Of a stretch of DNA of 64,000 nt, positions 44,445 through 55,934 are shown one piece after another. How positions within the stretch are numbered: position 1 is the stretch's first letter; every line of letters starts with the position of its first letter. This DNA comes from Mytilisepta virgata (taxonomy: Eukaryota > Mollusca > Bivalvia > Mytilida > Mytilidae): assembly GCA_028015205.1 (NCBI GenBank), contig CM051517.1:55675455-55739454 (forward strand), written 5' to 3'. Both the position numbers and the translations under genes were made by a program. Under the pieces are notes generated by a model that saw only the letters and a program-made list of their open reading frames with translations, was not told the DNA's origin and ran no database searches.

Positions 44445-45990
44445 TGAGCTTTTGCCATCATTTGGCGTCCGTCGTCCGTCCGTCGTCCATCGTCCGTAAA
44501 CTTTCACATATTGATCATCTCCTCTAAAACCAATAGAGCAAATTTAACGAAACTTTACAAGAATGATGTATGGAAGATCCGTTACTAAGATTGCCGAAAT
44601 TTTTCCGATCCGCCAAAAAACATGGCTTCCAGAGCAGGACATAGTTTAACATTGGACCCTATTGTAAAACAGTTTAAAGTTTATCTCCTCTGAAACTACT
44701 TCAGCAAATATAACCAAACTTTACAGGAATGATGTATGAAAGGTCCTTTACTAAGATTGCCAAAATTTTTCCGATCCGCCGTAAAACATGGCTGCCAGTG
44801 CAGGACATAGTTTATCATTGGACCCTATGGGAAAACATGTTAAAGTTCATCTCTGAAACTACTTGAGCAAATTTAACCAATTTTTCTCCTTAGCTGAAAT
44901 TTGGCTTCCTATTTCGGTATTTTTTGGTTGAGTACTTCTTGTTTAATATAAGTTTGGTTTTTGGTCTTCCAAATGTTTCGGTTTTAATGCTGCTGACGAT
45001 AGGTAACTCCTTGAAATGCGTCGTATACGGCATAGTATAAATTTACTATATCTGGTGTTAGTATCTTTGGATTGTTATTAAAACCAAACTTTACAGGAAT
45101 GATGTATGGAAGATCCTTTACTAAGAGTGCCAACATTTTTCCGATCCGCCTTAGAAACATGGCTACCAGCGCAGGACATAGTTTAACATTGGACCCTATG
45201 GGAAAATATGTTAAGGATCATCTCCTCTGAAACTACTTGAGCAAATTTAACCAAACTTTACAGGAATGATGTATGGAAGGTCCTTTACTAAGGACCTTCG
45301 AAATTTGTCCAATCCGCGGTAAAAGATGGCTGCCAGTGCAGGGCATAGTTTAACATTGGACCCTATGGGAAAACATGTTAAAGTTCATCTTCTCTGAAAC
45401 TACTTGAGCAAATTTAACTAAACTTTACAGGAATGATGTATGGAAGGTCCTTTACTAAGTTTGCCGAAATTTGTCCAATCCGCAGTAAAACATGGCTGCT
45501 AGTGCAGGACATAGTTTAACATTGGACCCTATGGGAAAATATGTTAAGGATCATCTTCTCTGAACCTACTAAATAAAATAAAACCAAACTTTACAGGAAT
45601 GATGCATGGAATGTCCCTCACAAAGATTAATAAAATTTTTTGGCGATCTGTTTAAAAATATGGCCGCCAGCGCAGGACATAGTTCAACATTGAACCCTAT
45701 GGGAAAAACATATTTTGATCATAGGCTCTGAAGCTATTAAAGCAAATTGAATCAAACTGTATTTGAATGATGCGTGGAAGGTTCTTAACAAAGATTGCTC
45801 ATTTCGTTCCAATTCGACAACACACATAACCACCAACGAGGAACGTGGTTTAACATTGGACTCTATGGGACAAACATATTTTGATCATCTCCTCTGAAAC
45901 TATTGAAGCATATTTAACCAAACTGTTCTGGAATGATGTATGGAAGGTCCTTTAGAGGGATTGCTCATTTCGTTCGAATTCCACACCTTC
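44445..45990. repeat. Tandem array of about 170-bp units, eight or more
   Basis: It opens with GCCATGTGAGCTTTTGCCATC and a CGTCCGTCGTCCGTCCGTC run. Units then carry CTCCTCTGAAACTACTTGAGC, CCAAACTTTACAGGAATGATG, TTTCCGATCCGCC and ACATAGTTTAACATTGGACC. Spacing is about 170-180 bases. Units drift toward the right end. One unit is split by the insertion at 44881-45081. No coding content. Confidence 0.85.
44881..45081 (-). mobile_element. Short interspersed element inserted in the tandem array
   Basis: The minus strand reads AACAATCCAAAGATACTAAC, CGACGCATTTCAAGGAGTTA and AAACCGAAACATTTGGAAGA, the same sequence as 9873-10065 and 58427-58610. AACCAA flanks it on both sides (44875-44880 and 45082-45087), and removing it restores an array unit. 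No tRNA-like head was noticed. Confidence 0.75.
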
Positions 45991-46631
45991 CTGGAATTGG
46001 CACCACATTTGACTTGACACTCCATCGGATATAATCCACTTACAATGTAACAATTGGTTACATGCAAAAAAGCAGGACATGCTTACCCTTTCTGAGCACC
46101 CGATTCTACTCCTAGATTTTTAGTAGGAGTTCACATTGCAAATACCTTAATTCATATGATGTCGTCAATTTAAGACTCATCAGTTGGACTGAAGGTCAAC
46201 AAAAGGTTGAAGAGCAAATCCATTATGTCAAACTAAATGATTGGGTAAAGCCAAAACTATCTAGGGACAAACTTATGCACATGTGGTACTCCTCAGTTTT
46301 CACAAAATTTAACATTTTGGAAATATTTAAGCAAGTATTCTGTTAGTTTAAATTGTTTAATTGTATGCTCTGTTCTTGCTTCATTGGCGTCAGCAGTCAA
46401 GGAAAGCACGTGCAATCATAACCTAATTTTTACTGCAATATGAAACATTATTCATCCAAACAACATGATTGGATTGTGGCAATACATATGACAGATTCAA
46501 TGATATATCCTTAAATGCGATTACTGATCTGTTACAAAAAACATTCAAAACTTTGTTTTAACAAATTAGAACCGTTGTTTATAATTTCTATCAAGTCATT
46601 CATTGTGTCACACGTTTACACTTGTTCATAA
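45991..46631. other. 3' flank of TLR-2, no gene seen
   Basis: The 46300-46440 part is the shared TLR 3' flank, with ACAAAATTTAACATTTTGGA. No other feature is recognised. Confidence 0.5.
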
Positions 46632-49196
46632 TCACGGTCCATTTAGAATAATCCACATTTTAAGTTTATACCATGCGTCTTCGAGATTCCCCTCGTCATT
46701 CGGCCATTCTATCAAGTGTACATCTTTCCATATTTTGGCAAGTTCATCTGGAATATCAGTTATCGTACAGCCTTGTGTTATAACAATTATCTTCTGTAAG
46801 TATTTAGTGTATTTTTCATATTTCACTCTTTCTATTTCATAATTTCCCCAATCTCTCATAGCAAACGATGGTGTTATCAAAAATAAAACATGTCTGCTTC
46901 TGTTAAGAGCAATTGCGACAACATCTGCACGTGGTGACCCAACAACGAAATCACGATCCTCTAGACACATTTTCAGTCCCCATTCCTTTTCGACTTTGGC
47001 TGACAGAACTGTTTTGATCCAAGACAGGTTGTCATTAGAATACGATACATATAGGTCATATTCGTAATTTAGGTTCCATTTCTTTTCAATTGCACGGCGA
47101 AATTTTCTATACATGAAGAAGGTAATTCGCCATCTTGTTTTGTAGATCACAACGGAGGTCAGTATAAGTGAACAACTGGAAAACAAAAGTACTATTCCCG
47201 TTATCAACCATTTCGAACTATTACAGTTTTTGAAATATTTATGCAAATTATAATTAACTTCCATCATCCTATGTTCCCCATCTGTCATTGTGCATGTATA
47301 GTTTCCATTTTTGTCCGTAATATATCTGTTTTTGTATAACCATTGAATAAATCCAACCGTTTCACACGCACAAATAAATGGATTATTGTTTAGAATTAGG
47401 TAAAAAGTTTTAGATTTTTGACGTTTGTTTATCCAGTCCAATGCATCATCATCGATTGAACTTAATAGATTAAACGATAAGTCCAGCAAAGTCAATTTAG
47501 AAAGAGTTAAAACCGCTTTTGGAATATGTCTTAACAAATTATCTGATAAATTCAAATGTTTGATATCTTGGGCTTGTGTGAAAACATCTTCATGCAAGGT
47601 CCATAACACATTTTTTGACATATCCAATTTCTGTAGATACGGTACTGACAGAAAGTTGTATTTTCCTTCTATCAACGTTTTATGCAATCCTGCATTTTGA
47701 AGAATAAGAGTTTTGACAGGCGCAATTAAATCTCCGACACTGTGGTTCTTTACATATAATACAGAATCAATACCGGACAAATCCAAGAATTCTAAAATAT
47801 TTTTTGAAAGAAATGTTATTGGAGGAAATTTCACAAATTCAGTGTATGAAAGATCCAAATGTGAAAGGTTCCCAGATATTTGTATGTTATTTGGCTGGAA
47901 AGTACTCATAACGTGACTACACCTAATAACCTTTAGTTTTGGTGGAAACTGCAGTGGTGGGATGTCTTGATGTACTACTGGCTTGTCATAATATGTTTGC
48001 GTAATATTTCTAGGATTCATGTATATTGGGTTTTTAAATCTCAGTGGGCAGTAAGAAATATCTAAAATTTCCAGGTTAGACATATTTAGAAAGAGACTAA
48101 TTGCCTCCCTAGATTGATGTCCTCTATCGAAAAATATCCTGTTACTTGATATAATCGCCGTTTCTATGCATTCAGGATGATTCAATGATAAAAGAGAACC
48201 TTTCTCAAAATCTACGATTCCGTTGTTTGATATATCAAGTATCTTAAAACATATTGTCTTTAAATATCTCACCATCGTTCTGTTTATTGTTATTGTAAAA
48301 GGAAACAGATCCGGTAATGGCGAAAAATCCGAAACATGATGAAAATTTATAACATCCATATATCCGTCTTTGAATGGATATAACAATTCTAATGCTTGAA
48401 TTATATTAATAAGGGTATTAGAAAGATCCAGAATTTTCAGGTTTGGAAATGGTGATAATGCTGCAATTTCCGTACGAAAAAAAATCATACATGAAAGAAT
48501 GTTTAATTCCTTTACGTTTGCTAAAAAATTTACAAACGTGTCATTCAATAAATGTCCAAGGTAACAGAATTCAAATGTGAGTTTTTCCAGCTTTTTCATT
48601 TTTTTAAACCCTTTACCAAAACATGGGTATTTCTGGATATCTATTCCCAAACTGCAAAGATTATATAATTCTTTAAACGTGTCATCTGGATACACGTATG
48701 TAAAATTTTCTGAATTTTTCATGTTTCGCCTTAAATCCAAATGTTCTAGCTTTGATGTTGGACTGAATAATCCAAAAGGATAACCGCTGTTTATGATGAT
48801 ATTGTTATCTGTCATTGTCAGATTTCTTAAATTTACCAGTCCTTGAAACGCGTCTCTTTCAAGCTTTGAAATGTTGTTGAAGTTCAAGTTTAATGAAAGC
48901 AATTTTTCAAATTTTTGGAAAGTGTCATTTTCAATGCAATTTAAAGCATTATGACTTAAATCCAAAATTTGTATATCCGTATCTAAATCATCAGGAACTT
49001 TTTGAAGATTCCTTCCACAACAATTGGCGGTTTTGAGGTGCTGTTCGTCAAAAGTGTATGAACATTTTGACGTTAAACCGGATTCAATGCAACAAACCAA
49101 GTAAAAAATGAATATAAAAACAAAATTTACTAGTTCCATTTTAAAAGATTCCAGGTGAAACGAGTAACGAGACCATATGTAACACTGCGTATTCAA
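46632..49196 (-). CDS. Toll-like receptor TLR-2, single coding exon
   Basis: The 854-residue frame is a paralogue of TLR-1. The likely start is methionine 20 (ATG at 49137-49139), giving a clean signal peptide MELVNFVFIFIFYLVCCIES. LRRs run from about 65 to 600, followed by the cysteine cap NPFICACETVGFIQWL, a transmembrane helix beginning WLITGIVLLFSSCSLILTSV, and a TIR domain with YDLYVSY and CLEDRDFVVGSP. The end is WIILNGP, two residues longer than TLR-1. It matches TLR-1 closely in the cap and TIR, less so in the middle of the ectodomain, where ligand contact is expected. Its 5' flank resembles that of the pseudogenes at 8650 and 56800 and the relic at 43380, so those belong to its lineage. 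Confidence 0.95.
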   Translation of the reverse strand: MNTQCYIWSRYSFHLESFKMELVNFVFIFIFYLVCCIESGLTSKCSYTFDEQHLKTANCCGRNLQKVPDDLDTDIQILDLSHNALNCIENDTFQKFEKLLSLNLNFNNISKLERDAFQGLVNLRNLTMTDNNIIINSGYPFGLFSPTSKLEHLDLRRNMKNSENFTYVYPDDTFKELYNLCSLGIDIQKYPCFGKGFKKMKKLEKLTFEFCYLGHLLNDTFVNFLANVKELNILSCMIFFRTEIAALSPFPNLKILDLSNTLINIIQALELLYPFKDGYMDVINFHHVSDFSPLPDLFPFTITINRTMVRYLKTICFKILDISNNGIVDFEKGSLLSLNHPECIETAIISSNRIFFDRGHQSREAISLFLNMSNLEILDISYCPLRFKNPIYMNPRNITQTYYDKPVVHQDIPPLQFPPKLKVIRCSHVMSTFQPNNIQISGNLSHLDLSYTEFVKFPPITFLSKNILEFLDLSGIDSVLYVKNHSVGDLIAPVKTLILQNAGLHKTLIEGKYNFLSVPYLQKLDMSKNVLWTLHEDVFTQAQDIKHLNLSDNLLRHIPKAVLTLSKLTLLDLSFNLLSSIDDDALDWINKRQKSKTFYLILNNNPFICACETVGFIQWLYKNRYITDKNGNYTCTMTDGEHRMMEVNYNLHKYFKNCNSSKWLITGIVLLFSSCSLILTSVVIYKTRWRITFFMYRKFRRAIEKKWNLNYEYDLYVSYSNDNLSWIKTVLSAKVEKEWGLKMCLEDRDFVVGSPRADVVAIALNRSRHVLFLITPSFAMRDWGNYEIERVKYEKYTKYLQKIIVITQGCTITDIPDELAKIWKDVHLIEWPNDEGNLEDAWYKLKMWIILNGP

Positions 49197-49225
49197 ATTT
49201 AAATCTGATTATATAATATATGCAT
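49197..49225 (-). promoter_or_regulatory. Possible TATA-like element of TLR-2
   Basis: On the minus strand, ATATATTATATAATCAGA lies roughly 70-85 bases upstream of the preferred start codon. In AT-rich DNA this is weak evidence. Confidence 0.2.
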
Positions 49226-50094
49226 TTGTTCAGTATGCCATGAAACTATTTAGCTAACCTGTCAAAGCATTTAAATTTCTTTTTAAATTTTTCCAAGGCT
49301 AGATATTACTATATGATATGACAGAATTCATATGATTGGTTTATCCGTATTTTCACCTAACAGCAGTCGTAGTTATAATTGGTGTTCTTTGTTCAATAGG
49401 TCTTTAGATCCCCAAGATCTTCCCTTTGTGTTTGGTTATTTTTGTTTGTTCACATCGTTTTCTAATGAAAAGAGTAGGAAAAATTGCTTTATTTATCTTA
49501 ACGATATAAGAGGTATTTTTCTACCACTTTCGTATTGATATTTCGTACAATCATCTATTAATCTGTAACCATCCAAGACATTTTGATACAAAAAGTTGAC
49601 AATACACTTTAGCTCGCTCTAGCTTCCTTATTCGGCGAATTGAATAGACAAGAAGATTTACGTGAATTTTAATACGTCTAAACATTTAATTTACTGATTC
49701 AAAACCAGATATAACTATATAACATGACAGAACTGATACGGTTGTTAATTCTTTACACAAAATCTTCATATGTACCCTACAAAAGTCCAAGTAATAGAAG
49801 TTTGATTTCAAATTCACACTCGAACAAACAAATATCAACCTTCTAAAACTCCAAACATTATGATACATAAATTCTATATAATAACATGCAAATATTTTAA
49901 TTGATATATTATGATAATATAGATATTGTGCATATAGTATGGCTCTGACCTGACTGCGGTTATTGTGGGTTTAAATATATATATGTAAAGTGTATATGTA
50001 CCTCCAATGATATAAATCATTTGTATTTGATTGCTTGCTCTTAATGGGCCCTTAATTGGAAATAAAATTCTTTATTCTTTATAGTTGCCAAAAC
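49226..50094. other. Upstream region of TLR-2, no gene seen
   Basis: The stretches around 49290-49340 and 49690-49770 (CCAGATATAACTATATAACA) resemble 8760-8835, the flank of the pseudogene. The open frame at 49332-49538 is not recognised. Confidence 0.4.
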
Positions 50095-50095
50095 A

Positions 50096-50512
50096 CTAAG
50101 AATTGGGTAGTAACGTGTTACTCAAAGTTGAAACACACTTCGTGAATAAACATAAGTTAGGTATAAAGTGTTTCCTAAGTTTGCCGTCAATTACCGAGGA
50201 CATTGCCATTACATTGCATGAAACATCCGGGATATTTGGAATACTCACGTGACCAACTATAGTCTGGATACCACAACTCTCAATATTCACATAAATGAAA
50301 TCACTCCAAAATTTTAACGGTCGTCATGACGAAATGATTGAACGATACGAAGATTCTATCTCACAAAGGAGACTAGATTTCAAGTCTTCCTGGAATTTAC
50401 ACCTACTGTATATCTCCCATACATCTACAACTGATTTATCGATGATGATCCCCATAGATTCCAACAACTCTGTACATTTCAAATAACAATTTTGAATATC
50501 CCAAAAGTTCAC
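50096..50512 (-). other. Coding-like stretch of unknown identity, open on both strands
   Basis: The minus frame is open for 139 codons apart from one TGA at 50324-50326 and starts MNFWDIQNCYLKCTELLESM. The plus strand is also mostly open (for example VNKHKLGIKCFLSLPSITED upstream of two stops, then MKSLQNFNGRHDEMIERYED from 50295). Base composition is less AT-rich than its surroundings. I do not recognise either product; it may be an exon remnant or a captured gene fragment. Confidence that it was ever coding is modest. Confidence 0.35.
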
Positions 50513-50639
50513 ATGGTTAAAACTTTTGGAGACAAAACTTGCAGATATGCAGCAACGTTACATTTGTTTGTCTTGACGTCATACTTTACGTAAAAATCAA
50601 CGAATTGTCACAAAAACTAGAAAAGTCGTTCCTTTAAAC

Positions 50640-50770
50640 TATTTTGGTTGTGCGTATTAATTTGTCATTATATCTCTAACCGGTTTTCCAATATTTTGAT
50701 CTCGAGCACTGCTGATGAGTTGTCAGTCAACGAAATGGCCATGCAGTGCATCAAATTTATTTCGGTATTT
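50640..50770. repeat. Repeat shared with 21286-21415
   Basis: See the partner entry. It forms the left lead-in of block B. Confidence 0.75.
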
Positions 50771-51530
50771 TGTGATACGTTTTCTTAGATATTTCACCAG
50801 TGAAAAGACAGTAATTACGACTATTGGAAACAAAAGGTAGAGTAATAGTTTTAACTTTCATTTTGAAGAAATATTTGAGATATGAATTCACGAAAATCAA
50901 CTTTTTTTAAAAGACACACAATAAATTGTCTCAAACTTCATTGGATTTTACCCACTTAAAATGTGACGAAAAATATTAATGTTAACATAGAATTAATGTT
51001 GACCTTCCGCAACACCTCTTGTCACTGTTGGTTTTTGTGGAAATTCACATTGAAATTTCTTTAGTTTCCGTCTTTTCATGTTGTCATTCTGTTTCGTTAT
51101 ATGTGTATTTTATTCCTAGGTTATATCCTTGTTGAATTTGTTTCGTGTATTTTCTCTTCAACATTTTAGCATGTTTTGGTTTGCAAAATATTAGGTCTTG
51201 AGCACAACTGATGAGGCGTAAATCGACGAAATGTGCACATTTTGTTTCAACAAAATTGGTGTAAAAAATTTATGGCATTCTCACGAGTTTGTCTTGCCAC
51301 TGGTATTTGCTCACTGTCTTATCGACTCGCTATTCCACTGCTGATATTCAAACAGGTATTGATATAATTTTGTCTCGGCGATTTATGGAGATCCGTTATT
51401 GTTTTATCAAGATTTGATAAACTGAACAACAGTCAATGTAGTAGGGGATCATACAAATGTTGTATTTTTTAACAACTTTAAAAAAAATTATAGAATACAG
51501 AATGTTATAAAAAAATGCTCATCATATATA

Positions 51531-51705
51531 TCAAACCAAAATTCTCTTTGGTGAATTCAAAAGAGGGATGTAATGGGATAGTTTGACTTCATAAGATTGG
51601 TTAATATTTGATGGATAAATAAAAGCTGAATTTTCAAATTTTAGTGTGTAGTAGGGCCCGTCCTGGACAATGATATTTCTTATTTGGAAAATAGAACGTA
51701 CCAGC
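51531..51705 (-). pseudogene. TLR pseudogene B, middle LRR fragment
   Basis: The minus frame reads FQIRNIIVQDGPYYTLKFEN and YPSNINQSYEVK, parallel to 3520-3695 and to TLR-1 residues about 363-400. It ends where DIRS-like gag begins on the plus strand. Confidence 0.75.
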
Positions 51706-52310
51706 TTCCAAGACAACACGCGGGATATTAGATTGGCAGTAACAAGGTCAGAAAAGTGGGCCACATATGATGAGCAATTCAAGCAGAAAATGGAAAAGAA
51801 CGCCGGTTTGTCTTGGGGAATAATACATGGTGAATATTGGCTATTGTACATCACATCTCCACAAGTACCAAACTATACGCCAAACATGAATTCAATGCAA
51901 TCACAATGTTAAAGAGTAAATGCACAAAACCATTCTCACTTTAATTCAAACCCAGATGCAGTATCAAACACTTTTAAAAAAAGAACAAATCAAATCCGCA
52001 GGGAACTATATGTCTTGTAAATACTACAATAATGGTAATGACTGTCCATATTTCGCTCGTAGCAGGTTTAAACATGTATGCGAAATATTCAATGGGAAGC
52101 ACAGAAAGGCCCAATGTAATAAGAGGGCCCCAAGAAGAAATACCAAAAAGTATTATTTTTTATTCCTTAGTAATTACTGCTGTTAAAGTGTCTGTCTTGA
52201 AAATTTTTATAGAACTTTACCCACATAAAAATGTATTACATGAAATTATATCTGGTTTCAATTATGGTCTTTCGTTGAAATATTTTGGCTGTAGGGAACC
52301 AACGGAATGT
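51700..52310 (+). pseudogene. DIRS-like element B: gag-like ORF with zinc-finger-like motif
   Basis: The plus frame reads RLAVTRSEKWATYDEQFKQK, then GIIHGEYWLLYITSPQVPN, and after a stop and frameshift CKYYNNGNDCPYF with FKHVCEIFNGKHRKAQC. The cysteine and histidine spacing resembles the zinc finger of DIRS gag proteins. It keeps about 18 bases that copy A has lost here. Confidence 0.6.
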
Positions 52311-52377
52311 GACAATTAAGAAAGTGCAATACAGCTACCCAACATTTTAAAAGAAAAAATAAACATTATAATAAGGA

Positions 52378-53400
52378 AGTTAAACTTGGTCGCATTGCTG
52401 ACCTATTCAGATTTCCGCCTTTTCCCACCCTTCAAGTACCACCTATGGGTCTAGTGCCAAAAAAGATGGCGATTTTAGACTAATTCAACATTTGGCTTAT
52501 CCTTGTCAGAATTCAATAAATGATTTTATTGATAAAAACCATTGTTCAGTTAAATACAGTTCGGTGGACGAGGCAGCGTATTTGATTAATAGAGACAAAA
52601 AAAATTGCTTGTTACAATGTAAAAGCCGTTTTTCGTTTATTGCTTATAGCCCCGCAGGATTTTGACTTGTTGGGGATAAAATTCATCCTTGTGTCATTTG
52701 CGAGAAATTTGCCAAAGTTTTGCATTGGATAATACAGCAAAAAAGTGGAAATAATGATATATTCCACTATTTAGATGATTGTCTTTTTGTTGAGTCAATC
52801 GAAACATCAGATGTTGGCAATACTTTGAATAAGAAGTATGTGAAGCGATAGGAATCCCTCTCATTATGGACAAGACTACTATGCCTACTATATTACTCAC
52901 TTTTTGGGGTATAGAATTTGATAGAATTTGACACTCAAAGTTTGATCATGCAGTTTCCAAATGAAAAACTGTTCAAACTCACACAAAAAATCACCTTAGA
53001 CAGCTCTAAAATTTGAGTTTTTAAAACAATACAATGGTGTCACTGTGATTACTGACAATGTATGGGTTTCTAATGAAAGATAGAGTTATTCACTGATAGT
53101 GCAGGTGTCCAAAGGTGGCTATGGAATCAATTTTGCAGGTCATTGGGGTGACTCTGGAGTAACCATGGATATGACGCATGTTATTAATCAGACATTTGTT
53201 CAAATCATTAATTGAAAATTAGTAAATAAAATAGAGTAATGAATTTAGTAGGACAAATGGTTTGAATGAACTTAAAAAATAATACGTTAGTTGAAGCATT
53301 TTATATCCCTTCAAAACAAAACAAAATTGCTGATTGTCTTTTTCGTTCTCAGTGGGGAAAGTTCAAAAGCAGACCAGTGGCGAACCAAAATTCCAACACA
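52378..53400 (+). pseudogene. DIRS-like element B: reverse transcriptase and RNase H remnant
   Basis: Visible motifs are GRIADLFRFPPFPTLQVPPM, GLVPKKDGDFR, SINDFIDKNH, FIAYSPAGF, CVICEKFAKVLHWIIQ, HYLDDCLFVES near 52770, FTDSAG near 53090 and FYIPSKQNKIADCLFRSQW near 53300. The catalytic YLDD box is kept but the frame is broken many times. Confidence 0.7.
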
Positions 53401-53554
53401 GATTTGGAACATTTAAGTTAGGATGCGGATTATAATATGGTCAACCAAAGTGTGTCAAAAACTACACAAAAATGATACAATTTGGCTATGTCAAAACTTT
53501 GTAATTTCAGATCATCTTACAAATTGCAACAGCACTGGTCAGTGCCAGTAAATG

Positions 53555-54320
53555 ACTAAATGATTTGCTAAGTTTTATAGCTATTTTGTCATTACGAGGT
53601 CTCTCGGTTGTACCATATCACCTTATATATCAGTAGTTTCATATTATCATATCCAAGGCATACAGGATACCATAAAATTCTTTATAAATGGCAAGGCATT
53701 AGAGGGAATAAACAGAATTCAAGGAGGAAAACACATTGACAATATAGCACCAATTTCATTGCGACTGTTATCAGATATGATAGGTTGTTTAGATAAAGTT
53801 TTAAAGAATAAATATGAAGCTACATAATTTTCAACAGCTTTTTCAGTTGCTTCTTTTGTTTGCATAGAGTAGGAGAAATCACAACTACAAAGAATAAGTT
53901 AATGGCTCCAACTTAAGACTATTAGATATTTCAGTTAAGAAAAAAGCCCTGGAGCTGAGAGTTAGGTGTCAAAAACTGACCAAAAAGGGGAAATCTGTTA
54001 CATAATTGATACCAGGGAACAGAAAAAATTACTGTCCGGTAAAACCCACTAAAGACTACTTAAGGTAACGACCTAGCTGTAACAATGAAGACTTGTTTAT
54101 ACATTATAATGGTATGCAATGATATACCAATTCAACAGTATACTAGAAAACGCTTTAATGTTTCTTCATATGAGAAAAGGTCAATTTAGGTCACATATTT
54201 TTTAGAATTGGGAGTGCCATTGAGCTGGCCCGGTAGGGGGTCTCAGAGGAGGTGATTATGAAAAAAAAGTAAGATGGAAATCACATGCTTACTCTCGTTA
54301 TATTAGGTTGAAATTTTTCT
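53555..54320 (+). pseudogene. DIRS-like element B: tyrosine recombinase remnant
   Basis: Motifs ISVVSYYHIQGIQDTIKFF, GKALEGINRIQGGK, YEAT, FSTAFSVA, RVGEITTTKN and, further on, FRIGSAIELA with a following block ending SHAYSRYIR match copy A and the DIRS recombinase pattern. It carries different small indels from A. Confidence 0.7.
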
Positions 54321-54364
54321 AGTTATGAAAAGGCTAACAAACTACAACTTTTCACAGGTTCAAA

Positions 54365-54896
54365 GAATTTGTGGATTGTTGGAGGTTCCCTAGTTCATTG
54401 GGCCAATGTAGAAGGACCAATCTTGGACTGGAGTCCTAAAGGCGTCACAACATAATGGATTGGTCGACCTGGATTACTATTAAAAGTTTTGGACTCTCTC
54501 ATTGATGCTAAAAGGAAATTTTTACCTTCTCCTAATTTCATTATTATTCACTGACAAGGAAGGGTAGAATTGAAAATGTTAAGTGTTCAATACGCGTTAC
54601 CAGGCTTTGTGGAAAAATGTTGTTATAATATGGTCTTCAATGCGACAGCGAAGATACTGGCATTTTGCACTCTTAAATGCTGGTCCCATCATCGGGATAA
54701 AGAGGAAAACAGTGAATTCAGTATAATCAAAAACTTTGTAATAGGGAATGGGGGAAAGATATATTTTTATGAGAAAATTAGGGCAAGGGAAGGTTGCTTA
54801 TACGGAACAGATGTAACGCATCTGTCACAAACTGGAAATCAGGTTTTCTTAAATAACATATATACAAGGAAGAGATATGGGTGGGGGTGGGTTTAG
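54365..54896 (+). pseudogene. DIRS-like element B: SGNH-hydrolase-like domain remnant
   Basis: LWIVGGSLVHWANVE begins it near 54370. A continuous frame at 54570-54896 covers the C-terminal half: FNATAKILAFCTLKCW, FVIGNGGKIYFYEKIRAREG and CLYGTDVTHLSQTGNQVFLN. The last block holds the Asp-x-x-His pair expected in SGNH enzymes. This is the better preserved of the two copies. Confidence 0.6.
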
Positions 54897-55670
54897 TCTG
54901 ATCTTAGCATAACAAATGCAGCATTTCAATAATTCAATACTTGAAATTTTGTGGAGGTGAGAACCCGAGTAGCTGACTTGGGCTAGGAAGATTGATAGTG
55001 ATGGGGGGGGAGGTTTTTTTACTCGGCCATTGCTCTGGGCCTGACAAGTTCTACAATTTGCAGGTTTGGAAAATGTGGTTAGTGGTAACGGTGGGGTCTA
55101 CAGATGGATAGCTCTTGGGCCTCCTCCAACTCATCTTTTAGTGGGGCGGCCTACACCTGCCAACCGGTGGGGCATTTAAAACCGGAACATTGGTAATACG
55201 GGTGTTTTCCCTGTCACTCCCCATGGTAGGTTGTGTTTAACTACCATGAGTTTTAACGACTTTATGTCAACATAGGACAGCTGAAAGCCATTATGTAGGT
55301 AATCGGTGGTCTCCCTGCCGCCTCAACAAAATACTCTGTCCCAAGTCAGGAACCTCTAGCCTTGTGTGTTGTTTTTAAATTTGGTTCATGTGTATGTTTC
55401 GGAGTTTAGTGTACCGTCCATTTCGCAGAACTAGTATGCATTGTTTGTTTAGGGACCAGCTGAAGCCCGCCTCCGGTGCGGGATTTTCTCACTGCTTTGA
55501 CGAAATATTGGTAGCCTTGGGCTGTTTTCTGCTCTATGGTCGGATTGTTGTCTCTTTGACACATTCCCCGTTTCCATTCCCTATTCTATCTGTAGCAAAA
55601 TTAATGCCACAAAGGAAAAATGTAAATACAAGTTTGTGTAATAAAGTGTATGTTTAATATTGAATTGTTG
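54897..55670 (+). other. DIRS-like element B: 3' non-coding region
   Basis: Matches 6920-7700 closely, including GTCTCTTTGACACATTCCCC and AATAAA at 55640-55645. The open frame at 55388-55657 is a by-product also present in copy A. Confidence 0.6.
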
Positions 55671-55934
55671 TTTTATTGTTATAGTTTTAAATGGTACCGA
55701 TGCATAATAGAGGAAATGAAACTCTACACATTTGTGTCATAGTATACAGACATTTATTTAAAATGCAGTTAATCTTGGAATTTCTGAATTACCATTACAA
55801 GCAAAGAAGGACAACTCTTGAACATTTTTAATCACTGTTGGGTTCTGTCAAGGCAGGAAGACTTAAACATATCAGCAAACAACTCTTGATTGTTACTATT
55901 CATCTCATCGTTATTCAATCAGTACCATTATTAC

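Larger units (their letters stand above)
51700..55670 (+). mobile_element. Degenerate DIRS-type retrotransposon, copy B
   Basis: Same domain order as copy A: gag-like, RT with RNase H, tyrosine recombinase, SGNH-like domain, 3' region with AATAAA at 55640-55645. It lacks about 45 bases encoding the FRGEYYFNKILP region of the RT present in A near 4650-4695. It lies within TLR pseudogene B. Confidence 0.75.
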
